Assembly: GCF_026625985.1 (NCBI RefSeq)
Contig: NZ_CP113116.1
Coordinates: 5,580,001-5,644,000, forward strand
Reading direction: 5' to 3'
Length of the DNA stretch: 64,000 bases
Origin: Mycobacterium sp. Aquia_213
GTDB lineage: Bacteria > Actinomycetota > Actinomycetes > Mycobacteriales > Mycobacteriaceae
The translations under genes and the position numbers were made by a program. Below the pieces are notes generated by a model, which saw nothing but the letters and a program-made list of their open reading frames with translations, was not told the origin of the DNA and ran no database searches. Below are positions 51,104 to 61,045 of this stretch, in pieces; position 1 is the stretch's first letter, and each line of letters opens with the position of its first letter.

Positions 51104-52623
51104 CCGTCGTCTCCTGTTTTGGTCGAGTTTTCGACGGAGTATCTGACGCCGTCGGGCCCTACCAGTTCACCGCTCTGGGGACTGTATACCGCCGAGGGAG
51201 GTCCAGTGGGTGTGTAGACACACGGGTTGGGCTGCTGTCCGTTGCACTGCACGGTACCGGACCCGGGCCGGGTCAAGGGGTCACTGGTCGCCGGCGGCGT
51301 CCCCGCGACTCGGTCCGAAGGTGCCGGGTTCATGCCGTTGTTCACCGACGGCGCCGGGATCACCATGCCCGGGCGCACCGACTGGTCGCAGCGCGCTGAC
51401 GGCGCCGGGCAGGTCAGAATCTGGTTCGGATCACCGAACCAGGGGTTCGTTCCGGCCGGGACGTACGGCCTGGGGTCGCGGCACTCACGCGGCGTGGCGG
51501 CCCGCTTGCCGGCGACGTCGGTACACGGGATGTTGCGCGATCCACGCACGCTGTTGGCGGGCGTATCCATCGGAATTTTGCAGTAGGTGCCCGACGGCAG
51601 CGGCGCCGTGCTGGTGTCGGCCGGTGAGCGCCACTCCGGGGCCGGAATGAAACCGGTCAGACAGGGCGGCGGCTGGTTGATGGACAGCGCCAAGTCGAGC
51701 GCGGCCTGGTTCGGGAACGGTGCGGCCACCGTCTGCGCGATCGAGGCACCCTGCGGCAGGAACACCAGCACCTGCTCCACCCCGGTGTGATAGCGCTTGA
51801 GCAGGTCGAACACGATCTCGAGATTCGCCAGCGTCTGTGGCAGCGACTCCCGCACATCGCTGAACACGTCGTTGACCTGATCGGCGGTCGGCGCCGCTTG
51901 CGACAGAATGCTTTTCACGTTCGCGTCGCGTTGCGCGGCCTGCGCCGCCAGCGTGTTCAGGTTGCGCGCCCAGCGCTCGATCGCGTCACCGGACTTCACC
52001 TGGCTGTCCAGCACCCCGCCGGAGTTCTGGATGATGTCGTTGACGCCTCCGATGTTCGTCCGGAAATCGCCGACAATCGCCTGCGTGGAGTCGACCAGGC
52101 GCTGCAGCGCGGGACCCAGGCCGCCGACGGACTCCGCCGTTTCGTCGAGCAGCTTGCCGATCTTGTCCTTGGGCAACGCCTCGAGCCCGCGGTTAGCGGT
52201 GTCGAGCGCCGGCCCGATCTCGGCGGGCACCGTTCCCTTGCTGATGGTTTGTCCTTCGGACAGGTACTTTCCGGGGTTTCCCGTCGAGACCAGGTCCAGA
52301 TACTGCTCACCGACCGCCGACACCGAGTGCACGTTCGCGATCGTGTCGACCGGGATCTTGTACTGGCTGTCGATGCTCATCGTCGCTTCGGCGCCATGCT
52401 CGGTCGGCTCGACGTCGGTGACCTTGCCGATCGTGATGCCGCGATAGGTCACGTTGGCCGTCGGGTACAACCCACCCGAAGCCGGCAACTCGGCCTTCAG
52501 CGAGTACCGACCGATCCCCATCAGGCTTGGGACCTGCAGGTAGTAGACGCCAAGCACCAGCAGCGAGACAACCGTGAGGACCAGGAACGCCCACAGCTGG
52601 CGTCTAATGAACGGAGTCAGCAA
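51073..52623 (-). CDS. mce1F: Mce1F, MCE-domain subunit of the Mce1 transporter
   Basis: 516 residues (Rv0174 about 515). N-terminal TM (WAFLVLTVVSLLVLGVYYL, about 11-29), MCE domain (about 40-115, LYPTANVTYRGITIGKVTDVE), a long helical region (LDETAESVGGLGPALQRLVDST onward) and a Pro-rich C-terminal tail with several Cys (CTDVAGK, CPAPSARC). Starts with TTG at 52623, just before the mce1E stop, so coupled. Confidence 0.93.
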   Translation of the reverse strand: MLTPFIRRQLWAFLVLTVVSLLVLGVYYLQVPSLMGIGRYSLKAELPASGGLYPTANVTYRGITIGKVTDVEPTEHGAEATMSIDSQYKIPVDTIANVHSVSAVGEQYLDLVSTGNPGKYLSEGQTISKGTVPAEIGPALDTANRGLEALPKDKIGKLLDETAESVGGLGPALQRLVDSTQAIVGDFRTNIGGVNDIIQNSGGVLDSQVKSGDAIERWARNLNTLAAQAAQRDANVKSILSQAAPTADQVNDVFSDVRESLPQTLANLEIVFDLLKRYHTGVEQVLVFLPQGASIAQTVAAPFPNQAALDLALSINQPPPCLTGFIPAPEWRSPADTSTAPLPSGTYCKIPMDTPANSVRGSRNIPCTDVAGKRAATPRECRDPRPYVPAGTNPWFGDPNQILTCPAPSARCDQSVRPGMVIPAPSVNNGMNPAPSDRVAGTPPATSDPLTRPGSGTVQCNGQQPNPCVYTPTGPPSAVYSPQSGELVGPDGVRYSVENSTKTGDDGWKEMLAPAG

Positions 52624-53834
52624 TTCCGGTCCCCCCGTTCCACCAGCGGTCCGCCGGGCGCGTCGTTCGGGTTCGGCGTGTAGCGGACGTCGGGGATCAT
52701 CGTCTCGGGGTCACGGCCGAAGGACTGCTCGAGTGCCCGCAGTGCGCCCGACAATCCGGTTCCGGTGAGGAACGCGTTGTCGACCGAGCTGTAGGTCACG
52801 TCCAGCGTCAGCGAGATGTTCACGTAGTCACCGCGGAACATCTTCGGGACGGTGTCGATGTCGAACGGCTGGGTCAGGATCAGCTTCAGCGCCCCGATCA
52901 GGTACGGCGAGGAGCGGCCGAGTTCCTTCAGCGGGCATTGCAGCGCCTGCAGGTCGGTATGCAGCGGCCCGCGCGCCTCCGAGAGGTACTGGTCGGCGGA
53001 CTGACTGAGCCGGCCCACCGAGTCGACGGCGTTGATCAGCAGGTTTTTAGTGTCGGCGAAATGCTTGATCAGCGGCGGGAGGTCGGTCAGCACTCGGTCG
53101 AGGACATCCGACCGGGCACCGACGTAGACCAGCAGCCGGTTGGTGGAGTCGATCGCGTGGGTGATGTCGTCACGCTGCTGGTTGAGCTGGGTGGTGAAGG
53201 TGTCCAGCTTGCCGAGGAAGGACCGGATCTGCTCCCCGCGCCCGTGGAAGATGTCGTAGACCTCGTTCTGCAGCACTTCCAGGTTCGGGATGCCGCCACC
53301 ATGCAAGATCAACGACAGGCTGGCCAGCGTCTGTTCGGTGGTGGGATACGAAGTCGCATTCTTCAGCGGAATGGTGTCGCCGTTCTTCAGCAGCTCCGAC
53401 GACGGGTTCGGCGGCGCGGCCAGCTCCACGTGCTGAGAACCCAGCAGTGACGTCTGGCCGATCCTGGCGATGGCGTTCTTGGGCAGCTTGACGGTGCTCT
53501 TCACACCCAGCGTCAGCGTGGCCACCCAGTTCTTCAACTGGATGTTTTTGATCGAACCGACGAAGACGTCGGCAACCATGACCTTGCTGTTGCCGTTGAT
53601 CGCCAGGGTGTCCGGCACCTGCACGTAGATGGTGTAGGACCCCGGCCCGTCGCCCGGACCGCCCGGAATCGCCACGTTGGAGATGCCGCGCCAGCCGCAC
53701 GAGCTCAGCACCGCGGCGACCATCAGCAGCACCAGGCTCTGCCAGGCCCGGTGCCGGATCAGCTGCGTCAACCTACTCAGTACCGGTCGATTCGGCTTGC
53801 TCCTCGCGGCTGCGCCGCGCATCGCGCGCCTCAC
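52617..53834 (-). CDS. mce1E: Mce1E (LprK), lipoprotein subunit of the Mce1 transporter
   Basis: 405 residues (LprK about 390). The only lipoprotein of the complex: signal peptide with lipobox LSSC, lipidated C46 (LVLLMVAAVLSSCGWRG). MCE domain about 60-145 (GDGPGSYTIYVQVPD, VMVADVFVGSIKNIQL), then the helical domain (YPTTEQTLASLSLILHGGG). The GTG start overlaps the mce1D stop (GTGA). The first 30 residues before the signal helix are unusually long and basic, leaving the in-frame ATG four codons in as an alternative. Confidence 0.93.
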   Translation of the reverse strand: MRRAMRGAAARSKPNRPVLSRLTQLIRHRAWQSLVLLMVAAVLSSCGWRGISNVAIPGGPGDGPGSYTIYVQVPDTLAINGNSKVMVADVFVGSIKNIQLKNWVATLTLGVKSTVKLPKNAIARIGQTSLLGSQHVELAAPPNPSSELLKNGDTIPLKNATSYPTTEQTLASLSLILHGGGIPNLEVLQNEVYDIFHGRGEQIRSFLGKLDTFTTQLNQQRDDITHAIDSTNRLLVYVGARSDVLDRVLTDLPPLIKHFADTKNLLINAVDSVGRLSQSADQYLSEARGPLHTDLQALQCPLKELGRSSPYLIGALKLILTQPFDIDTVPKMFRGDYVNISLTLDVTYSSVDNAFLTGTGLSGALRALEQSFGRDPETMIPDVRYTPNPNDAPGGPLVERGDRNC

Positions 53835-55444
53835 TGGCCACCCCCGAAGTCAGCGGCGACAGGCGGACCACCGGCATTGGGCGCCGGGGCCCCGACCGGT
53901 GCGGGCGTCGGTCCGACCGGACCCGGAATCACTCCCGGTCCCGGCGCCGGCGGTTGAATCGGCGTCGGAGCCCGCAGCCCGATGGGCGGCAGGATCGGGT
54001 TCTCGTCGTAGGCGTTCGGCGGTCCCGGCGGGGTCTGCAGGTTCGACTGCACGGGCTCGATGTTCGGTCCGCCCATCAGTTCCTGAAGCGACTCCGGGGT
54101 CATCAGGCCCGCGGTGATCGGCCCCACCTGCTGGCCCTGCATGCCCGGGGCGACGATCCAGCCCTGCTGGGTGTTGCGGTGCGAGGTCGGCGTGTCCGGC
54201 ACCCAGATACCCGGGACCGTCGTGTCCTTATAGCCGTTCGGCGGGTGCAGCCGGTCCTCCGAGTACGCGACCTCCTTGGGCAACGTCTCGGCGGTGCTGA
54301 ACAGGTTCAAGCCGAACGGTAGGTAGTTGAACTTGATCGCGTCGAGCACCGGCGCCAGGTACTGCGCGCACAGTTCGGCGGATTCCTGGTAGCCGAGCCG
54401 GCTGCCGGCCTGAATCGAGCTGCAGATGAACTGCATCGGGTTCGCGAAGTTCGTGATCGCGGGAATGGCGACCACCGAACCGTGCGACGGGTGATAGATC
54501 TGGTTGATGTTGGCCGCGGCCGTCGGCAGGACGTGCAGCGCGGTCTCCAGCCCGTTCAGCGGATCGGGCTGCACCAGCGTGTTCGTCGCGGTGGCCAGGT
54601 TGTTGATGTCGGTGGTCAGCACCTCGCGGTTCTTGTCCAGCCACGGGCGCACGGTGGTCAGCAGGCTGTCGAACTGCTGGAGGGCATTGGACAGGGCGCC
54701 GTCGTCCTGCGCGAGCCGTCCGGTGACATCGGCCAGGTTCTGGTTCAGCGCGACGAACTGCGCGTCGTCCTGGTGCAGCGCGTTGACGAACAGCGCCAGG
54801 CTGCGCACCACGGCGAAGAAGTCGCCACGGCCCTCGTTCAACGCGGTCAACGCCGACGACAGGCTGTTGAGCGCGGTGTTGATCTGCTTGCTCTTGCCGG
54901 CCAGACCGTCGGCGAACGACGAGATGACCTCACCGAACGGCCCCGTCGGCTGCTCCTTGGTCGGGCCCAGCTTCGAGATGATGTTGGTGATGCTGTTGCG
55001 CAGTTCGTCCCACTCCACCGGCACCTGGGTGCGCTCTTCGGGGATCACGGCGTTGTCGCCCAGCACCGGCCCGCCCTTGTACGGCGGTTCCAGCTGGATC
55101 GCGCGCGATGCCACCAGGGTGGGGTTCAGGATCACCGCCGAGGCGTTGGCGGGAACCTTGTACTTGTTCTCGTAGTGGAACGTCACCTTCATCTTGTCGC
55201 CGACCGGTTCGATGCTGTCGATCGAGCCGACCCGCAGGCCCATGATCTGGACCTTGTCCCCCTTGTAGAGGGCGTTCGCCGCCGGGAAGTAGGCGACGAC
55301 GGTGTTGTTCGTCAGCTTCTCGAAAAGCCGGTAGCCGACGTAGCCGACGACCAGTGCCACGACGACGACCAGCGCGCCGATGATCACCGTCGTCCGGGAG
55401 AGCTTCGGTAGCCGCACATTGCGGACGTCAAAGATGGTGCTCAA
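53831..55444 (-). CDS. mce1D: Mce1D, MCE-domain subunit of the Mce1 transporter
   Basis: 537 residues (Rv0172 about 530). TM at about 16-40 (TTVIIGALVVVVALVVGYVGYRLF), MCE domain about 45-125 (ALYKGDKVQIMGLRVGSIDSIE), helical needle region with ISSFADGLAGKSKQINTALNSLSSAL, and a Pro/Gly-rich tail of about 80 residues. Begins with TTG overlapping the mce1C stop (TTGA). Confidence 0.93.
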   Translation of the reverse strand: MSTIFDVRNVRLPKLSRTTVIIGALVVVVALVVGYVGYRLFEKLTNNTVVAYFPAANALYKGDKVQIMGLRVGSIDSIEPVGDKMKVTFHYENKYKVPANASAVILNPTLVASRAIQLEPPYKGGPVLGDNAVIPEERTQVPVEWDELRNSITNIISKLGPTKEQPTGPFGEVISSFADGLAGKSKQINTALNSLSSALTALNEGRGDFFAVVRSLALFVNALHQDDAQFVALNQNLADVTGRLAQDDGALSNALQQFDSLLTTVRPWLDKNREVLTTDINNLATATNTLVQPDPLNGLETALHVLPTAAANINQIYHPSHGSVVAIPAITNFANPMQFICSSIQAGSRLGYQESAELCAQYLAPVLDAIKFNYLPFGLNLFSTAETLPKEVAYSEDRLHPPNGYKDTTVPGIWVPDTPTSHRNTQQGWIVAPGMQGQQVGPITAGLMTPESLQELMGGPNIEPVQSNLQTPPGPPNAYDENPILPPIGLRAPTPIQPPAPGPGVIPGPVGPTPAPVGAPAPNAGGPPVAADFGGGQ

Positions 55445-57030
55445 TTCTGGCTACCTCCCGTGACACCACTACCGCCCGAACCGCCCGGGTTGATGTACGG
55501 CGCCGGCAATTGGTTCCCCGGTCCGGGTGGGGCCGGGGGACCCGGCGGTAGACCGGGCGCGAAGGTGGACGGCGGCGGCGTCGGGCCGGCCGGCGCCAGG
55601 TTCTCGGTGCGCGCGCCGGGCGGTGCCTGCGTCGGCAGCGGCACCGGCGTGCCGACAACGTTCGGGGGCGGGTCGCCCGGGCGACCGGCGATCGGGATGC
55701 CAGGCGTGGGCGGCAGGCCGTCCGGGTTCGGCGGCGACGTCGCGACGTCGACCGGAGCGGGGAAGCCCGGCCCGCCGAACGGGCCGACGCTCGCGCCCGC
55801 ACAGGGCAGCGGGTTCCATGGCCGCGGCAGACCCTCGTCGCCGACGGTGATGTTGCCGCCAGGGTTGGCCGGCGTGTACGAGCACGGCGATCCGGGTGGG
55901 ATGGCGGGTCCGGGGTGCTCCGGGGTGCCCTCCAGCACCGGCGGTGCCGGCGGCGGCGCACCGTTGGGGAACCGGGTGCCGTTGGGGTCGGGCCAGCGGT
56001 ACTCCGGCAGACCGGCACTGCGCCAGAAGTTCTCCGGGTCGATGCCGCGCTTCTTGAATGCGGCGTCCACCCAGGGCTGGATGATCTGGTACAGCGCCAG
56101 GTTGTGCAGCACCACCTTGAAGAACGGGCCCGACGCGATGGCCTCGTTCAATGACGGCAGGAAGTGGCCGACCTCGGTCAGACCCGCTGCCACGTCGTCT
56201 TTGCGCTCAACCAGGATCTGGCTGATCGTGCGCAGCTGCTCCAGCACGTGGTTGAGGTTCGGGTTGTCGTTGATCAGGCCCTTCACCTGTTCGGAGAACG
56301 CGGCGATGTTGCCCAGCAACGCGTTGATGGCCTGCCCACGCTCGTTGAATGCGGCCAGCAGCGTCTTGGCGTTGACCAGCAGGCGGTCGACCTGTTCACT
56401 GCGGTCGCCGAGCACGCTGGCCACCTGGTTGGCCTGGGCGAGCAGATGCTTGACCTCGGCGTCTCGTTTGCCGACCGTGTCGGAGAATTTGGCGACACCC
56501 TCGAGCGCGGCGCTCAGGTGCGGATAGGTCTGGTCGATGGTCTGCGACAACACATGCAGCGACTCTTTGACCGTGTTGATGTCCCAACCGGAGGCGGCCT
56601 TGGTGACGTCGAAGAAAGCGTCGTAGATCTGGTAGGGCGTCGTGCTCTGGCCCACCGGCAACGCGGCCCCGGGGCGTAGCGGCTGGGAGCCACGCGCCTC
56701 GATCTCCATGACCTTCTTGCCGAGGATGGTGTCGGTGCGGATCGCCAGCCGGCTCTCGGTGCCGATGGTGTTGGTGCCGATCGAGAACTTGATCGAGATG
56801 TGGTCGCCGTCGATCTTGAGGTCCTCGACCTTGCCGACGTCCATGCCGGCGATGCGCACCTTGTCGCCGACGTTGATCCCGCCGGAGTCGGTGAACTGTC
56901 CGTAGTAGGCGGGCCTGGCCATCAGGATCGGGACACTGGTGAAGCTTTGCCCGACGCCGATGACGAGCAGCGTGACCACGATGCCCATCAGGCCGATCCG
57001 AAGCCGGTTCGGAGGTTCCAGCGTTCTCAT
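55441..57030 (-). CDS. mce1C: Mce1C, MCE-domain subunit of the Mce1 transporter
   Basis: 529 residues (Rv0171 about 515). TM about 10-32 (GLMGIVVTLLVIGVGQSFTSV), MCE domain (INVGDKVRIAGMDVGKVEDLKI), helical part, then a very Pro/Gly-rich C-terminal 170 residues ending GGSGVTGGSQN as in M. tuberculosis. ATG 57030 overlaps the mce1B stop as ATGA and gives MRTLEPPNRLRIG; a GTG four codons upstream is less likely. Confidence 0.94.
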   Translation of the reverse strand: MRTLEPPNRLRIGLMGIVVTLLVIGVGQSFTSVPILMARPAYYGQFTDSGGINVGDKVRIAGMDVGKVEDLKIDGDHISIKFSIGTNTIGTESRLAIRTDTILGKKVMEIEARGSQPLRPGAALPVGQSTTPYQIYDAFFDVTKAASGWDINTVKESLHVLSQTIDQTYPHLSAALEGVAKFSDTVGKRDAEVKHLLAQANQVASVLGDRSEQVDRLLVNAKTLLAAFNERGQAINALLGNIAAFSEQVKGLINDNPNLNHVLEQLRTISQILVERKDDVAAGLTEVGHFLPSLNEAIASGPFFKVVLHNLALYQIIQPWVDAAFKKRGIDPENFWRSAGLPEYRWPDPNGTRFPNGAPPPAPPVLEGTPEHPGPAIPPGSPCSYTPANPGGNITVGDEGLPRPWNPLPCAGASVGPFGGPGFPAPVDVATSPPNPDGLPPTPGIPIAGRPGDPPPNVVGTPVPLPTQAPPGARTENLAPAGPTPPPSTFAPGLPPGPPAPPGPGNQLPAPYINPGGSGGSGVTGGSQN

Positions 57031-58067
57031 TGCGGCGTGCACCTACCCGTCGGCTGCTGGAAGAGCCGGACCGTGCGGACCGGGCCACCAGCCTGCAGAC
57101 CATTGATCTTCAACGTGATGTCGCAGGCGTAGAAGTTCACGAAGTCGCCGTAGGACCCGATGGCGCGCCCGATCATGTTCAGCGCGGTCGGCACCTTCTT
57201 GAGGTAGTCCTGCAGTTGGTCTTGCTGGTCGATCAGCGGCTGCTGGATCCCGTCGAGGTAGTTGATGGACTTGTGCAGCAGCGCGCGATCCTCGCCCAGC
57301 AGATCGGCCACGGTGCCGGCGGCGTTGCTGATGTGCGCGGTCCCGCCGGCCAGTTGGTCGCCATGGTCCTTGAGCCCGGTGATCAGCACCTCGAGGTTGT
57401 TGATCGTCTGGTCGAATTGCTGGCGGTGCCGGACCGTCGTGTCCAGCACGATATTCAGGTTCTTGATCACCTCGCCGATCGCCTGGTCACGCTCGCCGAT
57501 CTGGCTCGTCAGTTGCGCAGTGTTGTCGAGGATGTCGTTGATCGTGCCGCCCTGACCCTGGAACACCGTGATGAGCGCGGTCGCGATGGTGTTGACCTTG
57601 TCCGGGTCCAACGCCCGAAACAGCGGCTTGAAACCACCGATCAGCGCGTCCAGGTCGAGCGCGGGCGCCGTACGCGACAGCGGGATGAATCCATCCGGCG
57701 GCAACACCTTGTCGGCGCCTTCGCCTTCGCCGCGCTTGAGCTCCAGGTACCGGTTGCCGATCAGGTCGAGGTAGCGGATCTGCGCCGTCGTCGACTGATA
57801 CAGCGGAATCGAGCGGTCGACCTTGAACTTCACCCGCACCCGCTTGCCGCCGTCGATCAGCTCTACGGTGTCGACCTTGCCGATCTCCACCCCGGAGGCG
57901 CGGACGAACTGGCCCTGGCGCAGCCCGCTGATGTTGCTGAACTCCGCCGTGTACGCGTTGGTGCGGTCAAACCGCATCTGACCGAACACCACGATGATCA
58001 TCACAGTGAACAGCAGCAGCACCAGTGAGAAGATGCTGAGTCGGACGATCGTACCGGTGATTTTCAT
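57027..58067 (-). CDS. mce1B: Mce1B, MCE-domain subunit of the Mce1 transporter
   Basis: 346 residues, the same length as Rv0170. N-terminal TM (IVRLSIFSLVLLLFTVMIIVVF, about 7-28), MCE domain (SGLRQGQFVRASGVEIGKVDTVE), helical domain, and a short C-terminus with two Cys (FYACDITLKING, GRCTPQ) and no Pro-rich tail. ATG 58067 overlaps the mce1A stop (ATGA). Confidence 0.95.
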   Translation of the reverse strand: MKITGTIVRLSIFSLVLLLFTVMIIVVFGQMRFDRTNAYTAEFSNISGLRQGQFVRASGVEIGKVDTVELIDGGKRVRVKFKVDRSIPLYQSTTAQIRYLDLIGNRYLELKRGEGEGADKVLPPDGFIPLSRTAPALDLDALIGGFKPLFRALDPDKVNTIATALITVFQGQGGTINDILDNTAQLTSQIGERDQAIGEVIKNLNIVLDTTVRHRQQFDQTINNLEVLITGLKDHGDQLAGGTAHISNAAGTVADLLGEDRALLHKSINYLDGIQQPLIDQQDQLQDYLKKVPTALNMIGRAIGSYGDFVNFYACDITLKINGLQAGGPVRTVRLFQQPTGRCTPQ

Positions 58068-59365
58068 GGGTTGATCGTGTTATCCCCTACCTGACGGCCC
58101 CAGACGAACTCGATTGCGTAGGGCGAACCGGTGTCGAGGTGGTTGTACGGCGCGATGCTGTTGCCGGAGTCCATCACCAACTCGGGAGCGGGCCAGAGGT
58201 CATGGGTGATGTGCTGCCAGCAACCCGGCGCACCGCCCGGTCCACCACGGGCGTTCACCCGCGGCAGGTTTTCGGGATAGATGTAGGGGTTCGGCGCTCC
58301 ACCGACCACCCCGGCCAGGCCTCCGACCAGGCTGGCGATCGTGGCCACCGCCGAGACGGGGTTGGCGAGCAGCCCCAGGCCGGACAGCGCCTCGGTGTGG
58401 GCGTTCAGCGAGTACCCGTTGCCGGCGAGGAACGAGGCGGCCTTGGGCTCGATGTCGTGGTAGTTGCGCAGGGTGCAGAAGATCGCCGGGCTGTAGGTGT
58501 CCAACAGCTGCGCCGACGGCACCAGGTCGGCAGCTCCGCGCGCCAGGTACGGGCCGCCCTTCTCGAAGATCTCCGCGCCGGTGTTGCCGAACCCGGCGGC
58601 CGACAGCAGCGCCTGGTCCAGATCCTTCTGCTGCTGGTTGATCGTGCGCGAGGTGACGACCGCGTTGTTGAGGAAGTCGAACAGGTCCGGCGAGGCGTTG
58701 GCGTAGGTGTCGCCGAGGCCGGCCAGCTGCTGGATGTCGTGTCGGATCTGCGGCATCTGCGGGTTGACGTCGTCGAGCACCGCATTGCCGTTGACGATCG
58801 ACTGCCCGAACCTGTCGCCCAACCCGGCCAGCGATTGCGCGGCCGCGCTCAGCGTCAGGTTCAGCTTGACCGGATCCACTTTCTCCGCGATCGAGGTGAT
58901 GGTCTGGAACAACGTGTTGATCTCCGTCGTCACCGACCTCGCGTCGATCACCGTCGACGCGCTGAGCTTTTGCGTCGACGGGCTTTGCGGCGTCGTCAGC
59001 GACACGTACTTGCCGCCGAACACCGTGGTGGCCTTGATGTCGGCGTTCACGTTGGCCGGGATCAGTGACAGGTACCGGGGATAGACGTCCAGGGTGAACT
59101 TGGCCGCCGGCTTACCGTCGCGGACGATCTCCGAGATGGTGTCCACCCGGCCGATCTCGACCCCGTTGTAGGTGACCTTGGAACCCGGGTCCATGACCAG
59201 ACCGGCCCGCGACGCCAGCATCGTCAACTTGGTCTTGGGGGTGAAGTCGCCGCGGAACTGCCCGTAGACCAAGACGAGAACGAGCGCGCCGATGACCAAC
59301 ATGCCGATGCCCGCCAACTTGTACGGCGGGGTCCGCGCTGCGTTCGTCTTTCCGGGTCGGGTCAT
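58064..59365 (-). CDS. mce1A: Mce1A, MCE-domain subunit of the Mce1 transporter
   Basis: 433 residues (Rv0169 454). TM about 17-36 (GIGMLVIGALVLVLVYG), MCE domain about 42-122 (MDPGSKVTYNGVEIGRVDTISE, IKATTVFGGKYVSLTTP), helical region, then the conserved ending GGAPGCWQHITHDLWPAP ... GRQVGDNTINP. About 20 residues shorter than M. tuberculosis in the hydrophobic stretch before VGGAPNPYIYPENLPRVNARG. In M. tuberculosis Mce1A is implicated in host-cell entry and fatty-acid import. Confidence 0.95.
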   Translation of the reverse strand: MTRPGKTNAARTPPYKLAGIGMLVIGALVLVLVYGQFRGDFTPKTKLTMLASRAGLVMDPGSKVTYNGVEIGRVDTISEIVRDGKPAAKFTLDVYPRYLSLIPANVNADIKATTVFGGKYVSLTTPQSPSTQKLSASTVIDARSVTTEINTLFQTITSIAEKVDPVKLNLTLSAAAQSLAGLGDRFGQSIVNGNAVLDDVNPQMPQIRHDIQQLAGLGDTYANASPDLFDFLNNAVVTSRTINQQQKDLDQALLSAAGFGNTGAEIFEKGGPYLARGAADLVPSAQLLDTYSPAIFCTLRNYHDIEPKAASFLAGNGYSLNAHTEALSGLGLLANPVSAVATIASLVGGLAGVVGGAPNPYIYPENLPRVNARGGPGGAPGCWQHITHDLWPAPELVMDSGNSIAPYNHLDTGSPYAIEFVWGRQVGDNTINP

Positions 59366-59370
59366 GGGCG

Positions 59371-60240
59371 CTACACCGTTAAGGCGAAGTTCGGGTTGAC
59401 GCCGTACAGCGCCAACGCGGCGGACAAGACCACAACCTGCACCGAGACCAGCGAGAAGCGCATCGAGCGACCGACGGCCTCACCGACGCCGACCGGCCCG
59501 CCGCCGGCGTTGTAGCCGTAGAAGCAGTGGGTGATCATCACGACCGCGGTGATGATGATGGCCTCCAGGAATGACCAGAACACGTCATCGGGGCGCAGGA
59601 ACGTCCGGAAGTAGTGGTCGTAGGTTCCGTTGGATTGCCCGTAGAGGACTGTCGTGGTGATCTGCGGCGACAGGAAGCACATGATCATCGCCATCGCGTA
59701 GATCGGGATGATCACGACCAGCCCGGCCATGAATCGCGTGGTTGCCAGGAACGAGATCGACTTGATGCCCATCACTTCCAGGGCGTCGATCTCCTCGCTG
59801 ATCCGCATGGCGCCGAGTTCAGCGGTGGCGCCCGCGCCGACGGTGGCGGCCATCGCGATGCCGGTGACGACGGGGGCGGCGATGCGCACGTTGATCAATG
59901 CGGCGAAGAAGCCGGTGAACGCCTCGACCCCGATATTGCCCAGGGACGCGAAACCCTGGATCGCGACCAGTGAGCTACCGGACAGCGTGACGAAGCCGAC
60001 GATCGCGACGGTGCCGCCGACCACGGCCATGGCCCCGGTGCCCATGCCGATCTGGGCGATCAGCCGCAGCGTTTCCTTGCGGTAGTTACGCAGCGCGTGC
60101 GGCACGTGCCCGATGCAGACCATGCCGAACCAGGCCATCTTGCCGAGGTCGTCGAGCCCGCGGCCGGCGGCACCGCCATAGCGATTCAGGTTTTCGGCTG
60201 CCCGCGGGAACCGGGCGCGCAGTACGGCGACGTTGGTCAT
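59371..60240 (-). CDS. yrbE1B: YrbE1B, MlaE-type permease subunit
   Basis: 289 residues, identical in length to Rv0168. Five or six TM segments and the MlaE-family cytosolic loop ATAELGAMRISEEIDALEVMG near 147-167, which contacts the ATPase (MceG, encoded elsewhere). ATG 60240 begins one base after the yrbE1A stop; an in-frame upstream ATG at 60267 would overlap yrbE1A and is rejected. Confidence 0.95.
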   Translation of the reverse strand: MTNVAVLRARFPRAAENLNRYGGAAGRGLDDLGKMAWFGMVCIGHVPHALRNYRKETLRLIAQIGMGTGAMAVVGGTVAIVGFVTLSGSSLVAIQGFASLGNIGVEAFTGFFAALINVRIAAPVVTGIAMAATVGAGATAELGAMRISEEIDALEVMGIKSISFLATTRFMAGLVVIIPIYAMAMIMCFLSPQITTTVLYGQSNGTYDHYFRTFLRPDDVFWSFLEAIIITAVVMITHCFYGYNAGGGPVGVGEAVGRSMRFSLVSVQVVVLSAALALYGVNPNFALTV

Positions 60241-60241
60241 G

Positions 60242-61045
60242 TCAGTGTCCCGTTCCGAATCGCACACCGATGGTGGTCAGAATGACGTTGACCGCGTATA
60301 GCGCGACGACACAGAGCACCACGGTTTCGTTGACGGCGGTGCCCAGGCCCTTGGAGCCGCCGCGCACGGTCAGCCCGCGATAGCAGCCGACCAGGCCGGC
60401 GATCAGGCCGAAGACCGCGGCCTTGATGGTCGCGATGACGACCTCGGGCAGGCCGGTGATCGTGGTCAGGGTGGCCAGGTAAGCCCCACCGGAGACGTTC
60501 TGCAGGTAGACCCCGAACAGGTAGCCGCCCACCAGGCCGACGGTGATGACCAGGCCGTTGAGCAGCGTGGCGACCAGGGTCGCGGCGATCACCCGGGGCA
60601 CAACCAGGCGGTGGATCGGGTCGATGCCGAGCACCTCCATCGCGTCGATTTCCTCGCGGATGGTGCGCGCGCCCAGGTCGGCGCAGATTGCGGTCGATCC
60701 GGCGCCGGCGACCACCAGCACCGTGGTCAACGGGCCGAGCTGGGTGACCGCACCGATCGCCGCGCCGGCACCGGACAGGTCGGCGGCACCGAACTGGGCC
60801 AGCAGCACGTTGAGCGTGAAGATCAGCAAGACGGTCAGCGGGATCGAGACGAAGACGGTCGGCAGAAACGCGACCCGCATGATGAACCAGCACTGCAAGA
60901 TGAACTCGCGCCACTGAAATGGCCGGCGGAACAACGCCCGGCCGGTCAGGACACACATCCGGAAGAACCCGCCGATCAGGGTCAGCGGTGTCTCGAGCTG
61001 GTCGCGCACGTAGCCGACCAAGCGCGGACCGGACGACGTCGTCAC
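60242..61045 (-). CDS. yrbE1A: YrbE1A, MlaE-type permease subunit
   Basis: 267 residues (Rv0167 265). Membrane permease half of the Mce1 importer, with the loop STAICADLGARTIREEIDAMEVLGIDP near 116-142 and TM helices through the C-terminus (VNETVVLCVVALYAVNVIL). GTG start at 61045 preceded by a purine-rich GGGGG. First gene after a 221-base gap from fadD5, so an internal promoter is possible. Confidence 0.95.
   Translation of the reverse strand: MTTSSGPRLVGYVRDQLETPLTLIGGFFRMCVLTGRALFRRPFQWREFILQCWFIMRVAFLPTVFVSIPLTVLLIFTLNVLLAQFGAADLSGAGAAIGAVTQLGPLTTVLVVAGAGSTAICADLGARTIREEIDAMEVLGIDPIHRLVVPRVIAATLVATLLNGLVITVGLVGGYLFGVYLQNVSGGAYLATLTTITGLPEVVIATIKAAVFGLIAGLVGCYRGLTVRGGSKGLGTAVNETVVLCVVALYAVNVILTTIGVRFGTGH

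Noticed and set aside
59239..59250. RGD tripeptide in Mce1A (QFRGDFTP), a possible integrin-binding motif
   Set aside because: It lies right after the TM segment at the membrane face, and three residues occur easily by chance; no support for exposure to host cells.
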